A stretch of 64,000 bases of DNA from Planctomonas deserti. GTDB taxonomy: Bacteria > Actinomycetota > Actinomycetes > Actinomycetales > Microbacteriaceae. The stretch lies in assembly GCF_003067705.1 (NCBI RefSeq), contig NZ_QANL01000001.1:558001-622000 (forward strand), in the 5' to 3' direction. The notes under the pieces were generated by a model. The model saw only the letters and a list, made by a program, of their open reading frames with translations. It had not been told where the DNA came from and searched no databases. This document shows, in pieces, positions 42,097 to 51,543 of this stretch (position 1 is its first letter; every line of letters starts with the position of its first letter). Position numbers and translations under genes: made by a program.

Positions 42097-42109
42097 TAGC
42101 CTCGTCCGG
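42097..42109 (+). promoter_or_regulatory. -10 box TAGCCT, leaderless hydrolase start
   Basis: TAGCCT at 42097-42102, six bases, then GTG 42109. The 49 bases before it are shared with the divergent SGNH-GAF gene. Confidence 0.5.
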
Positions 42110-42990
42110 TGACCGATTCGACGATGCCGTCCCTCACCCTCACCGATGCCCTCCCCTCGGACGCGGAGGAGCTGCGCCTCGACCGCCCAGAGGGCCCCCT
42201 CTCCGCCGTGCGGATCCGCGCCCGCACCGAGGATCCGGAGGACTCCCCGGTCGCTCTGCTCGTGCCCGGGTACACCGGGTCGAAGGAGGACTTCTACCCC
42301 GTGCTCGGCCCGCTGGCCGACCTCGGCTTCACCGTGCTCGCCTACTCGCAGCGCGGACAGTTCCACTCGGAGGGCCCTGTCGGGAGCGAGCCGCCCGTCG
42401 ACGGGAACGGCTACGACCTGCAGACCCTGGGCGCCGACGTCCACTGGGTGCTCGACGCGATCGGGGTACAGAAGCAGGTCCACTTGCTCGGCCACAGCTT
42501 CGGCGGCGTCGTGGGCATCGAGGCGGTGCTCCGCGACCCGAGCCGGTTCGCGAGCTTCACCATGTGGAACTCCGGGCCGCGCAGCCGCGGCGGCCGCTTC
42601 GAGGACCTGGACGCCATCCGGACCGGCGGGTCCGAGGGGCTGTGGCGCAAGGGTCACCCGGACTGGGACGAGGCCTCCTCGGACCCGGTGCAGCGGTGGT
42701 TCCACGACCGCATGCTGGCCACGAGCTCAACGCAGCTGCTCGCCGCCGCGCACATCCTCGACGAGCAGCCCGACCGCACGGACGAACTGGCCGCGACAGG
42801 CGTGTCGCTCCTGGTGTCGCACGGCGATGCGGACGACGCGTGGCCGCTGGACTGGCAGCGCGAGATGGCCGAGCGGGCCGGCGGCCAGTACGTGGTGATC
42901 GCGGACGCCGGGCACTCCGCCCAGGTCGACCAGCCGGAGGAGAGCGCGCGGGTGCTCACATCCTTCTGGCGCACCGCCGCCGCGGCGTAG
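42109..42990 (+). CDS. Alpha/beta hydrolase
   Basis: 293 residues. VALLVPGYTGSKEDFYPVLG is the oxyanion-hole region (G-Y), VLAYSQRGQF-like FTVLAYSQRGQFHSEGPVGS, HLLGHSFGGVVGIEAVLRDP (nucleophile elbow GHSFGG), LLVSHGDADDAWPLDWQREM (Asp) and VVIADAGHSAQVDQPEESAR (His) give a complete triad. Acceptor unknown. The gene is followed by a large hairpin-repeat array. Confidence 0.9.
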   Translation: MTDSTMPSLTLTDALPSDAEELRLDRPEGPLSAVRIRARTEDPEDSPVALLVPGYTGSKEDFYPVLGPLADLGFTVLAYSQRGQFHSEGPVGSEPPVDGNGYDLQTLGADVHWVLDAIGVQKQVHLLGHSFGGVVGIEAVLRDPSRFASFTMWNSGPRSRGGRFEDLDAIRTGGSEGLWRKGHPDWDEASSDPVQRWFHDRMLATSSTQLLAAAHILDEQPDRTDELAATGVSLLVSHGDADDAWPLDWQREMAERAGGQYVVIADAGHSAQVDQPEESARVLTSFWRTAAAA

Positions 42991-43440
42991 CGCGACGCCG
43001 CGGTTCCGGAGCCGCCGAGGAGGCAGCACCACACGGTCCCTGAACTGTCGAAGGGACGCTTCCATGCGCCGGTTGCGTCGCTTCGACGAGCTCGGCGACT
43101 GTGAAGGGTCAAGACCCCAGTGCGATCCTGAGTCGACAGGCGGACCGGACCACACGGTCCCTGAGCCTGTCGAAGGGACGCTTCCATGCGCCGGTTGCGT
43201 CGCTTCGACAAGCTCAGCGACCGTAAAGGGTCAAGACCCCAGCGCGATCCTGAGTCGACAGGCGGACCGGACCACACGGTCCCTGAGCCTGTCGAAGGGA
43301 CGCTTCCATGCGCCGGTTGCGTCGCTTCGACAAGCTCAGCGACCGTGAGAGAGCGCCACGCAGGACCGGTCGGGTCGCTTCGACGAGCTCAGCGACCGTG
43401 GCGGGGCCTCAGACACCATAGAGACCCCGGCGACCGTGGG
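42991..43440. other. 450-base gene-free region holding a repeat array
   Basis: The space between the hydrolase and the small purA-linked gene holds the 121/122-bp array below plus one final GTCGCT-type hairpin near 43374-43399. No RNA gene is recognisable. Confidence 0.8.
43029..43345. repeat. 121-122-bp tandem repeat built from paired hairpins
   Basis: Units begin at CCACACGGTCCCTGA: 43029, 43150 and 43272, i.e. 121 and 122 bp apart. Each holds a GTCCCT-type hairpin (GTCCCTGAGCCTGTCGAAGG), then a GTCGCT-type hairpin (GTCGCTTCGACAAGCTCAGC), then AAAGGGTCAAGACCCCAG. The third unit ends after the second hairpin. The first copy of the GTCCCT-type hairpin lacks one base. Confidence 0.93.
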
Positions 43441-43656
43441 TCAGGTGATCGCGAGGCGGCGGAGCTCCGCCGTCGTCACGTAGCCGAAGCGATGCAGCGT
43501 GCGCCACGCATCGGCGAACTGCTCGGGCGTCATGTCGACCGCGACGCGCAGCTGCTCGCGGTTCGCCGTCGCCGCGTCGGCCCGGCTGAGAAAGCGCGCC
43601 AGGTCCTCGGCGTCCGTGCCGAGACGGCTGTCGTCCTGCCATCCGTCGCGGATCAC
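43441..43656 (-). CDS. Hypothetical 71-residue protein downstream of purA
   Basis: GTG 43656 opens MIRDGWQDDSRLGTDAEDLA, then NREQLRVAVDMTPEQFADAW and LHRFGYVTTAELRRLAIT, which looks like a small winged-helix fragment. It starts 12 bases after the purA stop on the same strand, so it is probably the last gene of the DUF3151-purA unit. No family is recognised. Confidence 0.5.
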   Translation of the reverse strand: MIRDGWQDDSRLGTDAEDLARFLSRADAATANREQLRVAVDMTPEQFADAWRTLHRFGYVTTAELRRLAIT

Positions 43657-43668
43657 CGTGCCGCCCCG

Positions 43669-44957
<1,289 letters not shown>

Positions 44958-44958
<1 letters not shown>

Positions 44959-45434
44959 TACTCGTCTCCTCGGATCACGATGGCCTCGGTGGGCGGTGCC
45001 GCCTGCAGCGACTCCTGCTCGATCGCGGGAACCGCTGCGGGGTCCGAGTCGTCGAGGAAGCGCGTGAGCCGCTCGATCTCCTCGGTCTCGCCGATGGCCG
45101 CGGCGGCGCGGCGGAGGGCGTAGAGGGAGCGAAGGACGCCGCGGTTGGGCTCGTGGGCCCACGGGATCGGTCCCTGGCCGCGCCAGCCCGCCTTGCGGAG
45201 CGCATCGAGGCCGCGGTGATAGCCGACCCGCGCGTAGGCGTAGGACTCGACGTAGTTGCCCGACAGGCTGGCCGCGTCCGCGAGCAGCGCCCAGACGAGC
45301 GAGGAGGACGGGTGCGCCGCGGCGACGGATGCGAGATCCTCGCCGGACTTCACCGCTCGATCCAGGGCTTCCGTCACCGCCGGATCGGCGGGCAGACGGG
45401 TCTCGGGCACACCAAGCAGGTTGTCTCCAGTCAC
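44958..45434 (-). CDS. DUF3151 family protein
   Basis: 158 residues from GTG 45434. [20 protein letters not shown] and [60 protein letters not shown] match DUF3151, an actinobacterial helical family that regularly sits immediately before purA. Function unknown; the position suggests a purine or nucleotide link. TAGGAT lies 5 bases ahead of the start. Confidence 0.85.
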
Positions 45435-45469
45435 ACTCGATCCTATCGCGAGCGGTCGGCCCGCCTAAG

Positions 45470-45498
45470 TTGCACTCGGTTGTGCAAGATCGTAGACT
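45470..45498 (+). promoter_or_regulatory. TetR promoter with overlapping perfect operator
   Basis: TTGCAC (-35, 45470-45475), 17 bases, TAGACT (-10, 45493-45498), six bases to GTG 45505. The dyad TTGCAC-TCGGTT-GTGCAA (45470-45487) covers the -35 and half the spacer, the arrangement expected of a self-repressing TetR. Confidence 0.75.
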
Positions 45499-45504
45499 CG
45501 ACGC

Positions 45505-46191
45505 GTGTCGAGCCCTGCCCCCGAACGCGCGCCGCGGAAGGATGCCGCCGAGAACCGCGCCGCCATCCTGCGCGCCGCCGCACAGCTGCTGAACTATGAT
45601 CCGGACGCCTCCCTCGAGGCCATCGCGGCCGCCGCGGGCCTGTCCCGACGGGCGCTTTACGGCCACTTCGCAACCCGCGACGACCTCCTCCGGGAGCTCG
45701 TCGTGATCGGGGCCGCGCGCATCACGACGGCGCTCCCTGCGAGCACGGGCGGGGACAGCCGCCTGCAGCTCGCGATCATCGGCGCCCGGCTGTGGGACGA
45801 GGTCGAGCACGTCCGCGTCATGGCCCGGGTCGCAGTGCGCGGCCCGCTCGCCCCCGTGGTCGCCGACGCGCTCGAGCCACTGCGCCGCACGCTCCGCGAG
45901 GTGATCGAGCAGGGCGTCCGGGCGGGCGAGCTGCGACAGGACATCGACGCGCCAACCCTCGCCCGCCTCGTGGAGGGCGCGGCCCTCACCGTCCTCGACG
46001 AGGCCGCACGCGGCCCCCTCTCGCGGGAGCGCGGCCGGCAGCTCGTGGTGCTCGGTGCTCTCGGCATGTGCGGGCTCGACTGGCGGGAGGCGGACCGGAT
46101 CCTCACCGCGCTGAACGCGTCCGCCCCGGATGCTGGTACCTCGATCGGATCGGGCACGGGCGACCCCGGCACGAGCGGGGCCGGGGCGTGA
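45505..46191 (+). CDS. TetR/AcrR family regulator
   Basis: 228 residues. [20 protein letters not shown] followed by [29 protein letters not shown] is the TetR HTH (split here). The C-terminal domain has [20 protein letters not shown] and a Gly/Thr-rich tail. It overlaps the next gene by 4 bp and controls the cassette through the operator at 45470-45487 (inference from position). Confidence 0.9.
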   Translation: MSSPAPERAPRKDAAENRAAILRAAAQLLNYDPDASLEAIAAAAGLSRRALYGHFATRDDLLRELVVIGAARITTALPASTGGDSRLQLAIIGARLWDEVEHVRVMARVAVRGPLAPVVADALEPLRRTLREVIEQGVRAGELRQDIDAPTLARLVEGAALTVLDEAARGPLSRERGRQLVVLGALGMCGLDWREADRILTALNASAPDAGTSIGSGTGDPGTSGAGA

Positions 46192-46823
46192 TCGTCACCC
46201 TGGACGGCGTGCGGATCGGCAACGGCACCGCCGCGGAGCTCCCCGAGACGAGCCTCGCCTTCGGCGGCGGGACGCCGACGCTCGCCGTCGCCGAGACGGG
46301 CAGACGCCCCGTCGTGCTGTCGCTCGTCGCGGGCGGACGCATGCGCGTCGATGCGGGCCGGATCCTGATCGACGGCGAGCCCGCCCGCAGCGGGCCCCGC
46401 CGGGCGGTCGCCCTGGTCGACACCCCGACCGTCGGCGAGCCGTCGGACGACGTTCCCCTGCGCGCGGTCGTGCGCGAGGAGCTGGGCTTCGCCCGCCGCC
46501 GCGCGGGACGGCGCGCGGTGAACCGGGTGCTCGACGCCCACGGCCTTCTGCCGCTCGCGCGCTTCCCCTTCCGGGCCGTTCCGCCCACCGCGCGGCTGCG
46601 GCTGCTGACCGACCTCGCCGCCTCCCGCCCCGGCGTGCGGGCGCTCGTCGTCACCTCGCCGGAGCGTCACGGCGGCGCGCCGGAGGAGTGGTACGAGGTG
46701 CTGTGCGGCATCGCCGCCCGCGGCGTCGGCGTGCTCGTGGTCACGACCTCCGCCATTGCCGGGCTGCTCGCCGCGGAGAGCGCCGGACCACACACGGCGA
46801 ACGACCTCGTCCCGCTCTTCTGA
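46188..46823 (+). CDS. Degenerate ABC ATPase-fold protein of the TetR-YhgE cassette
   Basis: 211 residues from GTG 46188. The pattern follows an ABC ATPase but each catalytic motif is gone. Where Walker A should be, it reads [18 protein letters not shown] (no GKS/T), followed by [19 protein letters not shown] as in a true ATPase. The signature LSGGQ region reads [20 protein letters not shown], Walker B reads [13 protein letters not shown] (no DE), and the H-loop reads [11 protein letters not shown] (no H). It is likely a non-hydrolysing partner of the YhgE membrane protein; function is inferred. Confidence 0.75.
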   Translation: MIVTLDGVRIGNGTAAELPETSLAFGGGTPTLAVAETGRRPVVLSLVAGGRMRVDAGRILIDGEPARSGPRRAVALVDTPTVGEPSDDVPLRAVVREELGFARRRAGRRAVNRVLDAHGLLPLARFPFRAVPPTARLRLLTDLAASRPGVRALVVTSPERHGGAPEEWYEVLCGIAARGVGVLVVTTSAIAGLLAAESAGPHTANDLVPLF

Positions 46824-46854
46824 CGCCGGCCGCGAGCGCCTCCGCCCGGCACTG

Positions 46855-46968
46855 CCTCCCCTCTCCCCCTATTCCTCTCCCCTCTCTTCTCTTCCTCTCC
46901 CTCTCCCCATCTCCCCTCTCCCTCTCCCCATCTCCCCTCTCCCTCTCCCTCTTCCTCTCCCTCATCTC
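46855..46968 (+). repeat. G-free polypyrimidine tract with 21-bp repeats
   Basis: 114 bases without a single G and only four A by my count, in very GC-rich DNA. CCTCTCCCTCTCCCCATCTC occurs at 46894 and 46915 and a diverged copy at 46936, a 21-bp period. It begins 31 bases after the ABC-like stop and ends 17 bases before the YhgE start. See findings. Confidence 0.92.
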
Positions 46969-46984
46969 GCCGAAAGCGTCTTCC

Positions 46985-48874
46985 GTGATCTTCCTGCTGC
47001 GCGCCGAGCTCCGGCGCCTCACCGCGACGACCATGTCGCGGCTCGCCCTCGTCGCGCTCATGTGCGTGCCGATCCTCTACGGCGGCCTGTACCTGTGGGC
47101 CAACCGGGATCCCTACGCGAACCTCGACAGAGTGCCGGCCGCCCTCGTCGTGGCCGACACCGGCGCGACCGTGGACGGCGAGCGGGTGACGCTCGGCCGA
47201 GACGTCGCCGACACCCTGCTGGAGGAGCACGACTTCGACTGGCGGACGGTCAGCGCGAGCCACGCGCGGACCGGGCTGCAGGGCGGCGAGTTCGCCTTCG
47301 CCGTCACGCTCCCCGCGGGCTTCTCCTCCGCCCTCGCGTCGGCTGCGACCCCGGACCCGACCAGGGCGCGCGTCGTGGTCTCGACGAGTGACACGAACGG
47401 CTACCTGGCCGGCACCATCGCGGAGCAGGCCGCGGGCCGCATCCGGGACGCCGTCGCCCGGCAGGTCGGCGAGAAGGCGGCGAACGCGCTGCTGGTGGGC
47501 CTCTCAGACGTGCGAGACAGCCTCGGCACCGCGGTGACCGGCGCGGACCAGCTCGCCACCGCCGCGACGTCGGCCGCCACCGGCGGAAGCGACCTGGCCT
47601 CGGGCACGGCGCAGGTCGCGGCCGGTGCCGCGTCCCTGTCGGACGGACTCGACACCCTGCGGGACAGCACCGCCACCTTGACGGACTCGACGGCGCGTCT
47701 CGCGTCGGGCGCCCGGGAGGTGGCGAACGGCAACGCCGTGCTCGCCGAGCGCGGTGACAAGGCCGCCACCACCGCCCAGGACGCCGCGGACCATGTGCCG
47801 GCCATCCGCGCCGAGATCGCCGAGAGGCTGGCGGAGACCGACCTGTCCGCCGACGAGCAGCAGGCGCTGCTCGCCCAGCTCGACCGCATCGGCTCCCGCG
47901 TCGACACGGCGAATACGGCGGCCCAGAACCTGAGCGGACAGCTCGACGCCCTCGCTACGGGCAGCGCCCAGGTGGCATCGGGCGCCGATCGGCTGGCCGC
48001 GTCTGCCCCCGCCCTCACCGCCGGCATCGGCACGGCCGCGGAGGGCGCGTCCGACCTGGCCGGTGGCGCCGACGCCGCGTCGGCCGGCGCGGGCACCCTC
48101 TCGGACGGCCTCGGGCAACTCCGCGACGGCTCCACAGCGCTGCGCGACGGTCTCGCCTCCGGGCTGAACCAGATCCCGGCGAGCGACGCGGACAGCCGGA
48201 GCACCGAGGCCGCCGCGATCGCCGACCCGCTCGGCGTCAGCGAGGATGCGCTCACCTCCGCGGGCACCTACGGGGCCGGCCTCGCGCCCTTCTTCCTGAG
48301 CCTTGCGGCGTGGATCGGCATGTACGCGCTCTTCCTCATCGTGCGGCCCCTCTCCCGCCGGGCGATGACCGCGGGCGCGCGACCGTGGCGGACCGCCGCC
48401 GCGGGCTGGCTGCTCCCCGTGCTCCTCGGCCTGTTGCAGATGGTGGCGCTCTACACCGTCGTCACGGTCCTGCTCGGCTTCCCCGTGGCGAATCCGCTCG
48501 GCACGTTCGCCTTCCTCGCGCTCGTCTCCGCGACGTTCGCGGCCATCCTGCTCGCGCTGAACGCCGTGCTGGGCAACGTGGGCCAGTTCCTCGGCCTCGT
48601 GCTCATGGTCGTGCAGCTGGTGAGCGCGGGCGGCACCTTCCCCTGGCAGACCCTGCCGGGCCCGCTCGCCGCGCTGCATTCGGCGCTGCCCATGAGCTAC
48701 GCGGTCGACGGGCTGCGGCAGCTCATGTACGGCGGGCGCGAGGCCGCGGCGCTCGCGGACGCCGGCTACCTCGCCCTCTGGCTGCTCGGCGGCCTCGCCC
48801 TGACGCTCGCGGCCGCCGCGCGGCAGACGCACCACCGCGTCCTGCGCGACCTGCAGCCCTCGCTCATCGGCTAG
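46985..48874 (+). CDS. YhgE/Pip domain ABC-2-type membrane protein
   Basis: 629 residues from GTG 46985. VIFLLRAELRRLTATTMSRL then ALVALMCVPILYGGLYLWAN is the N-terminal helix, followed by a long extracellular helical region with heptad and GA-rich repeats (DLASGTAQVAAGAASLSDGL, GTLSDGLGQLRDGSTALRDG). The C-terminal five or six helices (APFFLSLAAWIGMYALFLIV, MVALYTVVTVLLGFPVANPL, GGTFPWQTLPGPLAALHSAL, PMSYAVDGLRQLMYGG) are ABC-2 permease-like. YhgE/Pip proteins export or secrete unknown cargo. No good ribosome-binding site precedes the GTG; the in-frame reading extends through the tract upstream. Confidence 0.88.
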   Translation: MIFLLRAELRRLTATTMSRLALVALMCVPILYGGLYLWANRDPYANLDRVPAALVVADTGATVDGERVTLGRDVADTLLEEHDFDWRTVSASHARTGLQGGEFAFAVTLPAGFSSALASAATPDPTRARVVVSTSDTNGYLAGTIAEQAAGRIRDAVARQVGEKAANALLVGLSDVRDSLGTAVTGADQLATAATSAATGGSDLASGTAQVAAGAASLSDGLDTLRDSTATLTDSTARLASGAREVANGNAVLAERGDKAATTAQDAADHVPAIRAEIAERLAETDLSADEQQALLAQLDRIGSRVDTANTAAQNLSGQLDALATGSAQVASGADRLAASAPALTAGIGTAAEGASDLAGGADAASAGAGTLSDGLGQLRDGSTALRDGLASGLNQIPASDADSRSTEAAAIADPLGVSEDALTSAGTYGAGLAPFFLSLAAWIGMYALFLIVRPLSRRAMTAGARPWRTAAAGWLLPVLLGLLQMVALYTVVTVLLGFPVANPLGTFAFLALVSATFAAILLALNAVLGNVGQFLGLVLMVVQLVSAGGTFPWQTLPGPLAALHSALPMSYAVDGLRQLMYGGREAAALADAGYLALWLLGGLALTLAAAARQTHHRVLRDLQPSLIG

Positions 48875-48909
48875 CCCGGGCGAGCACGGTCCGCTCGGCG
48901 GGCCGGCTG

Positions 48910-49278
48910 CTACACCGGGGTCTGCTGGTGGGCGGCGATGGCCCAGCCGCCGTCCTGGCGAACGTAGGTCGTGCTCATCCGGATGTCGTGGGCGGTGCCA
49001 CCCCGTCGCGCCAGCGCGCGGTAGAAGAGGATTCCGCCGCCCCCGGGCAGCCGAACGACGCGCGGGTCGTGGATCTCGTAGGAGTCCCACGGCGGCACGC
49101 CCTCGAGCGAGGCGAGGATCGTGCCGCGATCGAGCACCCGCCCCGGCACGAGCATCACGGCGTCCCGCGTCATCACGCGGTAGTAGTACTCCCCGCCGCG
49201 GCCCTCGCAGAGGGCGCGCCACCCGGCATGCTCCTCGTGCAGCAGGCGGGCGGGCAGATCGTCCGTGATCTCAGTCAT
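48910..49278 (-). CDS. SnoaL/DUF4440-type NTF2-fold protein
   Basis: 122 residues from ATG 49278 with GGGGTGGGGG ahead. LLHEEHAGWRALCEGRGGEY then YYRVMTRDAVMLVPGRVLDR, GTILASLEGVPPWDSYEIHD and RMSTTYVRQDGGWAIAAHQQ TPV follow the NTF2-like alpha-beta cone. DUF4440 members bind or isomerise small molecules; the ligand is unknown. It is convergent with the YhgE gene and only 35 bases away. Confidence 0.82.
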   Translation of the reverse strand: MTEITDDLPARLLHEEHAGWRALCEGRGGEYYYRVMTRDAVMLVPGRVLDRGTILASLEGVPPWDSYEIHDPRVVRLPGGGGILFYRALARRGGTAHDIRMSTTYVRQDGGWAIAAHQQTPV

Positions 49279-49309
49279 GCCCCCACCCCATCGGATGCGC
49301 CGCCGCGCG

Positions 49310-50140
49310 TCAAGCGGACGGGGTGCCGCCCGCCCGCGGGGCCTGACCGGCGCCCGGTCGGGTGCCCCCGACGACGCCTTGCCCGGCATCGAAGTCGTGG
49401 TGCTCGCGCACCCACGCGTGCATGGTCACGGCGGCCGCCGCGGACGCGTTGATGGAGCGGGTCGAGCCAAACTGGCTGATCTCCACGACCGTCTCGGCGG
49501 CGACGAGGGCCTCGGGGCTCAGTCCGGGGCCCTCCTGGCCGAACAGCAGCAGGCACTCGCGCGGGAACGAGTAGGTCTCGAGCAGCACCGCGCCGGGGAC
49601 GTTGTCCACCGCGATGATCGGCAGTCCCGCCTCCCCCGCCCACGCGACGAGCGCCGCGATGTCGGGGTGGTGCAGTACGTGCTGGTACCGGTCGGTGACC
49701 ATGGCGCCGCGCTTGTTCCAGCGCTTGCGCCCGACGATGTGCACGGTGTCGGCGGCGAACGCGTTCGCGCTCCTAACGATGGAGCCGATGTTCATGTCGT
49801 GCTGCCAGTTCTCGATGGCGACGTGGAACGGGTGCCGGTGCTGGTCGAGGTCGGCGACGATCGCATCCATGCGCCAGTAGCGGTAGCGGTCGATGACGTT
49901 CCGGGAGTCGCCCCGCTCGAGCAGCTCGCGGTCGTAGTGGTCGCCCTCGGGCCACGCGTCCGGCCCGCCCGGCCACGGGCCCACGCCCTGCGTCGACTGC
50001 TCGACGCTGCCCTCGGGTCGCCGGCCCTCGGTACGGGCGTCGTTCGGGTCGTCGGGGTTGCTGCCGTCGACGTGGCTGTCGTGGGCGTGGCTGTCGTCGG
50101 CGTGGTTGTCGTCGTGCGGGGGGCTGTCGGTCGGGTGCAC
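49310..50140 (-). CDS. SpoU/TrmH family RNA methyltransferase with His/Asp-rich N-terminus
   Basis: 276 residues from GTG 50140. VAIENWQHDMNIGSIVRSAN, AFAADTVHIVGRKRWNKRGA, IIAVDNVPGAVLLETYSFPR, ECLLLFGQEGPGLSPEALVA and ISQFGSTRSINASAAAAVTM are the SpoU motifs 1-3 with the deep trefoil knot; they methylate ribose 2'-O in tRNA or rRNA. The first ~35 residues are very unusual: HDDNHADDSHAHDSHVDG, a His/Asp-rich stretch. The extended N-terminal part (to about residue 90) may be disordered or metal-binding. Confidence 0.9.
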   Translation of the reverse strand: MHPTDSPPHDDNHADDSHAHDSHVDGSNPDDPNDARTEGRRPEGSVEQSTQGVGPWPGGPDAWPEGDHYDRELLERGDSRNVIDRYRYWRMDAIVADLDQHRHPFHVAIENWQHDMNIGSIVRSANAFAADTVHIVGRKRWNKRGAMVTDRYQHVLHHPDIAALVAWAGEAGLPIIAVDNVPGAVLLETYSFPRECLLLFGQEGPGLSPEALVAAETVVEISQFGSTRSINASAAAAVTMHAWVREHHDFDAGQGVVGGTRPGAGQAPRAGGTPSA

Positions 50141-50195
50141 GCCCGCAAGGCTATCGACAGCGGATGCGCCGCCCGTCCGAGCCAGCCGCGCCGGG

Positions 50196-51461
50196 TCAGC
50201 CGGCGGTGTCGTGGTCGAGCGGGGCCGAACGGATCTGGATCTCACCCTCCGGCGTCCAGGTGAGGTCGGTGATCGCCGCCGCGGCGACGCCCGTCGCGGG
50301 CTCCGGCATCGTCGTGCCGTCGGCCGAGAGCATGAGGGTGATCCCGGCGTAGCCGAAGGAGTCCCTCGCCACGCACGTGCCCGACGCGGCCTCGCCCTCC
50401 CGCACGAACATGCAGACCTGGCCGCGGTCGAGGAACCCCCACACCCGCAGGGGACCGTTCGTGTACAGGATGCGCGCCGTCGCGGCCGGAGAGTCGAGGA
50501 AGAACTGCGGCGGAAGCGCGTCCTCCGCCGTCGCGTCCCGGTTGAACACCTCGAGCGCGGGCGGGGAGGCCTGCGACGGGGTGTCGTCCCAGGAGGGCGC
50601 GTCGACGATGCTCCGGGAGGCGGGCGTGCTCGTGAGGCTCGGGCGTGCCGCTCCGTTGAGCGTCGCCCAGGTGACCCCGGCCCCGGCGAGCACGCCGACG
50701 AGCGCCAGGGTCGCGGTCGCGGCCACCGGCCGCCGGAGCAGCACCGACCGCAGGACGGCGGCGCCGCGGGGAACGTCGGCGACGGTCTCGTCCTCCGGCG
50801 CGCCTGCCGCGTCGGACTCGCGGGCGTCGGCGTCGTCGCCGGTCGAGTCTCCGGAGTCCTTGCGGGCGGGGTCGGCGGGCGGTCGGCGGTCGAACCGGCC
50901 CGACGCCCACCGGGTGGCGCGCCCACGCCGCTCCACCGGCCCGGAGGCGGCCGCACCCATGCTGACGCCGAACCCGGTCGGGGAGGCCGCCGCCGCTGCG
51001 TCCTCCTGCCCGGTCGCGTCCTCGGCGAACGCGTCGATCCCCCTGCCGATCCCCCTGCCGATGCCCCTGTCGGTCGCCGCGTCGGTCCTCCCGCCGGCGA
51101 CCGCGGCGAGCGCCGCGCGCAGATCGGCCCGGTCGCGCTCCAGTCCCGCCTCGCATTCGAGCGCGAGGGCCTCCGCCCGGCGCACGCGGCCGGTTCCTCC
51201 GGAGGGCAGCGCCGCATCCACCCACTCGGACTCCTGACCCTCGCGGGAGAACGCCGCGGAGCGGAGGCGGCGCAGTTCGAGGGCGGGATCGGGCGCGCCC
51301 GAGGGCGACGTCGTGCCGGGGTGCGCGGCCCACCAGAGCGCGTCGCGGAGGTCGTGCCTGCCCCGGTATGCCCGTTCGGCGCGCGTACCGGCCTCCGGGT
51401 CGCGCTCGATGCGCGCGAGGAGATCGGCCGCCGCGCGGCGATCCCCGGCACTCCCGCTCAC
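50196..51461 (-). CDS. Single-pass membrane protein of unknown function
   Basis: 421 residues from GTG 51461. A cytoplasmic N-terminus rich in Arg/Glu/Asp (RRLRSAAFSREGQESEWVDA) and low-complexity GIGRGIGRGIDAF, then one membrane helix (VAATATLALVGVLAGAGVTW) around residue 250, then an extracellular C-terminal domain with ARILYTNGPLRVWGFLDRGQ and VCMFVREGEAASGTCVARDS, FGYAGITLMLSADGTTMPEP, VTDLTW-like endings. A paired Cys (VCMF / GTCV) may form a disulfide. No family is assigned. Confidence 0.65.
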   Translation of the reverse strand: MSGSAGDRRAAADLLARIERDPEAGTRAERAYRGRHDLRDALWWAAHPGTTSPSGAPDPALELRRLRSAAFSREGQESEWVDAALPSGGTGRVRRAEALALECEAGLERDRADLRAALAAVAGGRTDAATDRGIGRGIGRGIDAFAEDATGQEDAAAAASPTGFGVSMGAAASGPVERRGRATRWASGRFDRRPPADPARKDSGDSTGDDADARESDAAGAPEDETVADVPRGAAVLRSVLLRRPVAATATLALVGVLAGAGVTWATLNGAARPSLTSTPASRSIVDAPSWDDTPSQASPPALEVFNRDATAEDALPPQFFLDSPAATARILYTNGPLRVWGFLDRGQVCMFVREGEAASGTCVARDSFGYAGITLMLSADGTTMPEPATGVAAAAITDLTWTPEGEIQIRSAPLDHDTAG

Positions 51462-51521
51462 GAGGCCTCCGTCCGCCTAGGCCGTCAGCCTAGCCCCGGC
51501 GGTTCCAGCGGCACAGGGCCA

Positions 51522-51538
51522 CGGGAACAGCGTTCCCG
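51522..51538. terminator. Hairpin CGGGAAC-AGC-GTTCCCG after cysE
   Basis: Perfect 7-bp arms with a 3-base loop, 6 bases after the cysE stop on the minus strand. No U-run follows, so it is a weak or Rho-assisted terminator candidate. Confidence 0.5.
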
Positions 51539-51543
51539 GAGTT

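Noticed and set aside
42991-43400. CRISPR array
   Set aside because: Unit length and spacer are repeated with the repeat, hairpins are conserved and spacers are not unique; no cas genes are present.
46130-46984. YhgE protein starting far upstream through the polypyrimidine tract
   Set aside because: The reading is open but gives only Leu/Ser/Pro repeats; GTG 46985 begins a typical YhgE N-terminus. An upstream start is not excluded.
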